From positions 1 to 53,341 of the forward strand of contig PMSX01000171.1 of assembly GCA_003167495.1 (NCBI GenBank): a stretch of DNA of 53,341 bases. The letters are read 5' to 3'. This DNA comes from Bryobacterales bacterium (GTDB lineage: Bacteria; Acidobacteriota; Terriglobia; Bryobacterales; Bryobacteraceae). The notes under the pieces were generated by a model. It was not told the origin of the DNA and ran no database searches. It was given only the letters and a program-made list of their open reading frames with translations. Below are positions 52,996 through 53,341 of the stretch, in pieces. Position numbers and translations under genes: made by a program. Positions within the stretch are counted from its first letter, which is position 1. Each line of letters opens with the position of its first letter.

Positions 52996-53341
52996 ATTAG
53001 CAACGATACCTATTACGAAGTTGCGAGGTCTCAAGTTTCAAGACTTTCAAAGTGGAGCTTTCGGAAACGCCCTTCTCGAGTGCTCGCGGAAAGGCCGGAG
53101 GATTTACGTATTGTGTAAAGACGGTCGGCTTTAATCGGAAACTCGAGAAACCGCGATTTGGGAAGTTTCGGTTCCGGGCGGATCGTCAGATGCTCTTCCA
53201 GAGCTGGCTTGCGGCACCTCGCGAACGGCGATGGAAGGGTGGGCCAACCCGACTCAGTTATTCCATCGTCTCAGCGTCAATTTCGCGGACGGTCTTACAG
53301 CAACGTCGGCAAGGCTTTTCTAGTGTAGCGTCCAACAAATG
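52996..53341. other. Right-edge region without a supported gene
   Basis: No frame with a ribosome site or a recognisable product was found. A short plus frame to 53134 overlaps the permease start and has no family signal. The upstream promoter of the permease should lie here. Confidence 0.3.

Overview
The window reads as chromosomal DNA of an Acidobacteriota bacterium, most like the Bryobacterales/Solibacter group. The signs are GC-rich DNA, two very large MacB/FtsX-type permeases of the ADOP kind (one behind a PadR regulator), an S53 peptidase, a quinoprotein dehydrogenase paired with a dihaem cytochrome c, and an UpxY/NusG-type antiterminator heading a Wzy-type polysaccharide operon. This placement is inferred from gene content; there is no rRNA in the window.

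Left edge (1-3.35 kb): a candidate lasso-peptide-type RiPP locus (A). A 53-aa precursor too short for routine ORF calling (617-778, minus) is followed by the start of an asparagine-synthase-type cyclase that runs off the left edge. Divergent from it is a fused DUF6817/aspartyl-asparaginyl beta-hydroxylase gene. A broken luciferase-like monooxygenase remnant follows.

3.3-29.3 kb: one minus-strand operon of about 26 genes, read from right to left and mostly joined by 4-base start/stop overlaps. It starts with a NusG/RfaH-like antiterminator and three tandem ribbon-helix-helix/coiled-coil paralogues. Next come a PAP2-Wzi fusion, Wza-like export protein, Wzz-like chain-length protein, a methyltransferase, Wzx flippase, glycosyltransferases and Wzy polymerase. 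Then come WbpB-WbpD-WbpE-type genes for a diacetamido-glucuronate precursor, methyltransferases, a second aminotransferase, a split transketolase, and a fused initiating sugar transferase/CapD-PglF-type dehydratase. It ends with a methyltransferase and a PF14907-type nucleotidyltransferase. Together they build, polymerise and export a capsule or exopolysaccharide with unusual amino sugars.

29.5-36.9 kb: a second candidate lasso-peptide locus (B) on the plus strand: HPr-kinase-like kinase, PqqD/RRE leader-binding protein and B2 transglutaminase-like protease. After a spacer with hairpin repeats and one unrelated gene come three phage tail-collar/microcystin-dependent-protein homologues, a GNAT acetyltransferase, a 47-aa precursor (34930-35073) and a cyclase. 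Both precursors share a W-E-x-P leader motif, a ring acid, a Phe-Phe pair and a C-terminal Ser. The last feature fits the lasso-peptide Ser kinases known from the paeninodin family.

36.9-53.3 kb: ordinary acidobacterial accessory genes: PadR and ADOP permease, TetR remnant, dihaem cytochrome plus PQQ dehydrogenase, a permease relic, a thioredoxin-like protein, a secreted repeat protein, a tandem-duplicated CaiB/BaiF CoA-transferase, an S53 peptidase and a second ADOP permease. No rRNA, tRNA, CRISPR array or intact insertion sequence was recognised.
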